Program-made: the position numbers and the translations under genes | Part shown: in pieces, positions 59,701 to 64,000 of the stretch | Position numbering within the stretch: position 1 is the first letter of the stretch | Layout of the letters: the number at the start of each line of letters is the position of its first letter | From: Piper betle | Lineage: Eukaryota; Streptophyta; Magnoliopsida; Piperales; Piperaceae | Direction: 5' to 3' | DNA: 64,000 bases | Assembly: GCA_033002965.1 (NCBI GenBank) | Contig: JAURVB010006750.1 | Coordinates: forward strand, 1-64,000 | Notes under the pieces: model-generated | What the model saw: the letters and a program-made list of their open reading frames with translations, nothing else | What the model was told of the DNA's origin: nothing | Databases searched by the model: none

Positions 59701-60126
59701 TATGTCCAAATTTTGGCTTGCTCATACCTTTTAATGCCTTGTTATTTATTTGATGTAGCTAATGTGATCTTCTGTTTTCTTTTTATCATCTACTTTTAGG
59801 TTGTACGCATGGAGGGGCCACTTGCACTTTACAAAGGGTTTGTTTTTTTTACTTTTTCTGAATTTTACCTAGAAGCATTATATTTAGAATTTCATAATCT
59901 TTGCCAACATATAATTATGTAAGATTGTTGACAATAATTTTCACAAAATTCTTCATACGCTTGTTCATTTGTTGTATTTACGCCATTCATGAATTTTCTG
60001 ATGACTTGTAAATATGTTTGTTTTCATAGGGGTTTTTCGACTTTTGCAAGGCTAGGTCCACATACAACCATTACATTTATTGTTTGTGAGAAACTACGAA
60101 AACTTGCCGGTATGGAGGCTATATGA
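53749..60126 (+). CDS. Mitochondrial carrier (UCP/dicarboxylate-like substrate carrier); one 1-nt deletion in exon 5
   Basis: An inner-membrane solute carrier with three Solcar repeats. Exons: 53749-53788, 53894-54010, 57936-57997, 58094-58330, 58992-59158, 59247-59296, 59441-59573, 59800-59837, 60030-60126; GT..AG throughout and in phase except exon 5. The carrier signatures PLDVLKVRLQ, PTEVLKVRLQ and PMDMVKTRL mark the three repeats. The order of motifs (QLVGQRGPLIGLGKLFTEMV, RSLYLGLAPALTRAVTYGGL, EGIRALWKGVGPAMTRAA, VVRMEGPLALYKGGFSTFAR, ITFIVCEKLRKLAG) fits the plant carrier typified by Arabidopsis AT4G03115. In exon 5 the frame changes in the GGGG run at 59023-59026 (VRLQMNTNSKRG in one frame, TLGELHNIVHDEGIRALWKG in the next). 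One added G gives a 313-aa protein, normal for the family. The substrate is not predictable. The first splice donor is the least certain. Intron 2 is 3.9 kb and repeat-rich. Confidence 0.9.
54037..54346. repeat. Two-copy tandem repeat of about 151-158 bp in carrier intron 2
   Basis: Copy 1 (54037-54187) and copy 2 (54188 to about 54346) both start AAAAGCTTAATT. They share GTGTGTTGATTT, TTGTTGTGCRTRCGAACTAGCT, GTTGGGTATCA, TGTGTTGTTCAACATGGTA and TTAAGGGTAGAT. Copy 2 has a small insertion. Moderately diverged. Confidence 0.9.
55681..56155. repeat. Two diverged copies of a 150-bp repeat, about 320 bp apart
   Basis: 55681-55833 and 56002-56155 share AC.CGACCCAA, GGCTTAGT-like AGCCTAGTAATTTCT, AAAAGT.GTTAATCAA.TTAAAGAT, TACTAATATATTA and GTATTGRATRTGG, and end TAATTTA.GGGATRTCACA. 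The second copy starts TGTAATGACCC, an LTR-like start; a decayed small LTR element is possible. They lie in carrier intron 2. Confidence 0.8.
57165..57460. mobile_element. SINE- or TRIM-like repeat in carrier intron 2
   Basis: TGGTGTCAGCACC near 57202 looks like a mutated TGGTATCAGAGCC primer-binding site, and GGTTCGAATCC (about 57235) is a perfect pol III B-box core. The flanks carry a similar segment: TTAGACCATCTAAAATTTACA before it and TTAAGCCATCTAAACTTTACA after it, spaced like very short terminal repeats. This fits either a terminal-repeat miniature retroelement or a tRNA-derived SINE. No coding capacity. Confidence 0.5.
57459..57515. repeat. 29-bp exact tandem duplication
   Basis: AAGCATAATAATAGTTAATG plus GAACAAGTT occurs twice in direct tandem (offset 29), identical except at the last two bases. 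It abuts the right flank of the SINE/TRIM-like repeat. Confidence 0.95.
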
Positions 60127-62630
60127 AGGCGTAAAAAGGGCATGTTTTTACCTCTGAGGGTGTCTGGAATTGATCATAGTATAAATTGCCTGTCAAAGAA
60201 TGACTCCAGTAGAAATTAAAACGGGCGAAAGCATCATTCTTTTACACATATTGTACTAGAAGGCTACAAGCATCTGGTGTCATTGTTCAATCAATGAATA
60301 TTTGATATAAACATTGTTTTCTAGAAGGAAAACGTCGTCCACTGGTGTAAGTTTGGTGGACTATCGGCAACCAACCAATCAATAGACATTACAATGTGCC
60401 AAAGAGCATGTGTTGTGCTTTCTAGAATAGTTTGAATCTTGCAATCGTTAAGCATTATGATGGCAAAACAGTGTAAGCTTCTTCTTTCTATAATTTCATG
60501 AATCGATAATGCTCATCCACAAGAAGGTTAGCAGGTGGAAGAAGTAAAAAGTATGCACAAAGGTCTACACAAAGCTTCCAAAACCTTCCCGGACGGAGGC
60601 TTAGAAAAGGCAATGTTTGTAAGCCTCTCTTATGAAAGTGAATTGTGGGAAGCAACCTCTCGTACTTTTCTCGTATGCTGTTTGAATTGATGTTTACTTG
60701 TTCAATTTGCAGATTTTGCTTTTTCTGCAGTTGGAAACTTACATCAAACTAATGAAGAGACAATTTATGGGTCAAGCTCTGATGGTGATGGAACAACCAT
60801 GGATGCTGCCTTTTGCCTTATTCTACTCCACAATACAATACTTTGCCCAATTCAACTAAACAAGCATGGGGTTTGTGGCCTGCCCAATATTGGAGACGTG
60901 CCAACCGTGTGTGAAGATTTAAGATTGCAAATAAAGAAGTGTCATGTTGGATAACGCAATGGGCTCATTTGGGTTCTCTTCTAGAAGAGAAAAACCATGG
61001 AAGATGACGCATTCCTACCCTTTTTTGCCGACTTTGCACTTTGCATTTCTATGCCCTTATCCGAAAATCTGGTCGGCCCAGCTCATCTTCTCCGGCGTGT
61101 CCACCACCCGGTGCTTTTTTACTTTGGGAAGCCCTTTACACTTTTGGAAGATTTTAGGACGACGCTTATGGAACACTTCTTCACTTGGTCTTGGTTTCAT
61201 GGAATTTTGGCTTAGTGCGTTTGGATCCTATCTTAACTTAATTTCATAAATCAAACATGTAGCCAGTGGCACCATTTCTGAGTTTTATCTTTTCCACTGA
61301 ATTTTTGGGGGAGTTTTACTCAGCTCTACCTCGACTGATTTGTCTTCGAGTTAGGAATCTTCGGATTGCTGGAGTTGATTCAAGTTTTAGTTACCAATAT
61401 ATTACCATTTTAGTATGAAATTTAGTTTTAAGAACATGGTATCTCAATTTATCATAATCTTGCCAGTTGTATATTAAGTAGTAAATAAAATATAACTCTT
61501 ATCTTAAATTTTATTTTCTTCCTGAAAATTGTTATAATTTTTTAACTCTTTTTTTATTTCAGTTAATATATTTAAGGAAAGGACTCCATATCTCCAAGAC
61601 GATACATGTGGAGGAGACACAAACCAAGCCTCTTTAAGCTAAATTAAAGTTAAATATCCAAATGGGATCTTATAGACCGGGCCAAATTGAACTTAATCGA
61701 GTTATAGTTACAATCGTATATATTAATTGATTAAACAGGCGTGCTTTTGTAAATTTATTGAGTTTTAATTAAAACCCTAGGCTACTTTTTAAACCCTGTT
61801 TAATTAATCAAATTAGTATGTTGTAAGCCCTTTAAATCGGTCATCGTATTTGCTCTTGTAAACATTTTATTAAGTCAGCCAAATTAAATTTAATTGAGCT
61901 CCACCCAATGTAATAGAATTTTCCTCCATAAGAGGAGATTTTGGCTGCAAGTAAACCCTTTTAATTAATCGATTATAGTATTATAGACCTCTTTAAATCA
62001 ATCATCAAATTATTTACCTAACTAGGCAAAAAAACCCTTTGAAATTTATTAGTAATATATATTAATAACATTATAAATTTAAATTTTAAAAGATATGACT
62101 AATTATTATTTTAATTAAAAACAGTGAATATATATCAAACTTGAATGAAAAATATCTATTTTTAGAATACAGTGGCTGAATAAACAAATATTGAAAATAA
62201 TTTTAATTTTATGTTAACTAAGCAGGTATTATCGAGTAAAAAATTTGCGTAAAATTTTAATATTTAAATGGAATTTATCATTTTTTAGTTTTAATTCAAA
62301 TAGCATTACACCCTAGATTTTTCCTAACAATAAATAAATTGAGTATAAATCTTAAATTATATAAAAATCTTATATTATGTGTGTGTTATTAAGTAAAGAA
62401 CTTTAGTTTAAGTAATATAATTATAAATATGTCAGTAAAATTTAATAATTTTCTTAGAATTCCTATTTTGGTAGAATTATATTTCAAATATTTTTTAATA
62501 ATAAATAGATATAACAATAACAATCTTAAACTTGAGTAAATCTAATGGGTTTATAGAATAATTGTGGATCAAAATCAACCACAACCCAAATAAGATATAA
62601 ACACAAAAATACCTTTTTTCACCCTGTTAA
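60127..62630. other. Carrier 3' flank and AT-rich spacer
   Basis: The first 200 bases probably hold the carrier 3' UTR. At 60700-61250 the composition is closer to coding. The ORF 60997-61215 (MEDDAFLPFFADF..) starts after a plausible context but matches no family I know and has no neighbouring exons I can join. From 61260 to 62630 the DNA is AT-rich with no signal. Confidence 0.4.
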
Positions 62631-62631
62631 A

Positions 62632-62890
62632 TTGAATCTCCTATGTGGGGCCACTGACCCGAAAAATCTCATTTTTTCTAATTTTATGGCCTCTCAAATT
62701 TTTACAATTTTTTTTACTATTTTCCGATTGGCGGGGGCTAGGATGCCACAAAACCTTGGAAAAAATTTAGTTCCAATAGCCCCTAATGAAAGTCTGAAAA
62801 TTTTAAATTTTCTGAATTTCACAATATCTAAAATTTTTACGATTTTTATTTTATTTTATCGGGCCTCCCATTGGATGGGGAAAATCAACA
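62632..62890. repeat. Diverged tandem repeat of about 130 bp
   Basis: Two successive segments (about 62632-62755 and 62756-62885) share the order CCACTGACCCGAAAAATCTC-like / CCCTAATGAAAGTCTGAAAA-like, then TTTTCT.AATTT, TCTAAAATTTTTACRATTTTT, TTTACTATTTTC/TTTATTTTATCGG and GGCGGGGGC/GGATGGGG. The long ORF here (62632-63051) encodes the same motif twice (IFTIFFTIFR, IFTIFILFYR), as expected from the repeat rather than from a gene. Confidence 0.6.
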
Positions 62891-63340
62891 GTGGCAACTC
62901 TGCACTTTCCATTCTTCCCCGAGTGGGGAAAATTGGCAAAGCAGGAAATGCTAGGAATGGATGGACTTCTCATTCATTTTTTATGCAATTTTATGAAAGG
63001 TTTTTGTTAAGAGCCAAAGTACTGAGTCTAAGATCAAAACACACAGATTGATCATGATTTTAATATTTGTTTCGTCAATGTTTCCGAGTAATTCCAACTC
63101 TCCCTAAATAAGCCCGGAAAACAATCAACATCCAACCAAAAGAGAGAGGGAGAGGATTTGATTTGACACAAACCATCCGATTTCAATCCACGCGGCGATG
63201 AAGAGCTTCTGGAATTCTTGACGGGAAGGGCCATGGGAGGGGATTTTGTTGTTTTCTGCCCTTTGGATGCTAAGAAATTACTGTTACTTTTGACTTTTCC
63301 AAAGCAGTGGTCCTTGGCGTTGAATTATGTTAAAGTGAAG

Positions 63341-63363
63341 GATAATAATAATAATAATAATAA
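63341..63363. repeat. (AAT)n microsatellite
   Basis: About seven ATA/AAT units in a row in otherwise non-repetitive AT-rich DNA. Confidence 0.9.
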
Positions 63364-64000
63364 CTTGTTGATTTGTTCGTTGGATCATGGATATTAAATA
63401 TATAAATAAATTATAAACAATTTAAAATAATATATTATTAGGAAAATAAGATAGTTAAGGCTTGGTAAGTTGACAAGATTCAATAAATTGTACATTTACT
63501 TGTAAATAATTAAATATCAAGATGATTTTAGGTTGTATATAAGCCCGATCAGTATTTGAAATTCTGAATCCAAATAGGAAGATTATATCCATCTCATTTA
63601 GAACATGATCGTAATATGCAAAACCCATATATGATTCAAATCATATACAACCGGCTAAAAAATTATAAATTTTAGTATAAAAATAGAGAAAATAATAATA
63701 AAATATTTTTTAAAATATAATTTTATAAAATATTACATATTTAGATTAAATATGAGTCGAATCACCATAAATTCAAGTATGATTTGAATATATGTTTAAT
63801 ATTATATATATATATGAAAAGTCTAATTCAAATTCCATCCAAAGTTATTTTGAGTCTTCAAATTCACGTATATCGGATATCCAAACTTATCTTTAAAATG
63901 CAAACAAATAAATTTTAAAATAATTTGGCTCAAATTATTCAAGTTAATACTGGACTTCTTTAATAAAGTAAATTGGGTTTCACATCCAACAAATACCCCT
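63364..64000. other. AT-rich terminal stretch; nothing recognised
   Basis: AT-rich sequence, with ATATATATATATG near 63805 as the only simple repeat. No coding or structural signal was found up to the window end. Confidence 0.5.

Noticed and set aside
62632..63051. 139-aa ORF
   Set aside because: It consists mainly of a diverged tandem repeat in AT-rich DNA; no family recognised.
63052..63234. 60-aa minus-strand ORF starting MALPVKNSRSSSSPRG
   Set aside because: It could be a first exon, but no further exon, promoter or family match could be supported within the window.

Overview
The window is nuclear DNA of a flowering plant. It is AT-rich (long A/T introns and spacers), genes are split by GT..AG introns, and the recognisable families are plant ones: a DUF3444 J-protein, an auxin response factor, a VAR3/OZ-type RanBP2 zinc-finger protein, a class I small heat-shock protein, a DCD-domain protein, a class III peroxidase and a plant mitochondrial carrier. 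Ty1/copia and long-LTR retroelements and hAT-type elements fill much of the rest. The species cannot be named from the sequence alone.

Layout. 1-3780: remnant of a minus-strand copia element, then AT-rich spacer. 3781-7300: J-domain gene (+), intact except for one 1-nt frameshift in an A run. 7300-8080: pyrimidine-rich block and a tandem repeat. 8347-12432: a hAT-like element with an 8-bp target-site duplication, carrying a broken multi-exon VAR3/OZ-like zinc-finger gene (+). 12665-13094: class I sHSP pseudogene (-). 15287-20231: ARF gene (+), 12 exons in perfect phase, 503 aa, no C-terminal PB1 domain, a hAT-like insert in intron 2. 20232-23380: AT-rich spacer with repeats. 23384-28996: DCD-domain gene (+), damaged by a 245-bp exact tandem duplication and frameshifts, with a 57-bp-arm GC-rich inverted repeat in its large intron.

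29831-43489: an old copia element (+) holding three solo LTRs. One (34290-40131) itself holds a second (36689-39624). The third (40882-42780) has a perfect 5-bp target duplication and a higher-order minisatellite. 44839-50072: a younger Tnt1/Tork-like copia (-) with TSD catac, frameshifted and with an Asp-to-Asn change in the integrase.

50305-52601: class III peroxidase (-), 4 exons in phase, lacking the distal His and Arg of the active site and carrying a 125-residue Ser/Pro-rich tail. 53749-60126: mitochondrial carrier (+), 9 exons, intact except for one 1-nt deletion in a G run. 60127-64000: spacer with small repeats.

The genes show no operon-like or pathway relationship. The region is best read as ordinary plant genes spread through layers of transposons, several of the genes decayed or bearing single-base indels that may be real or may be assembly errors.
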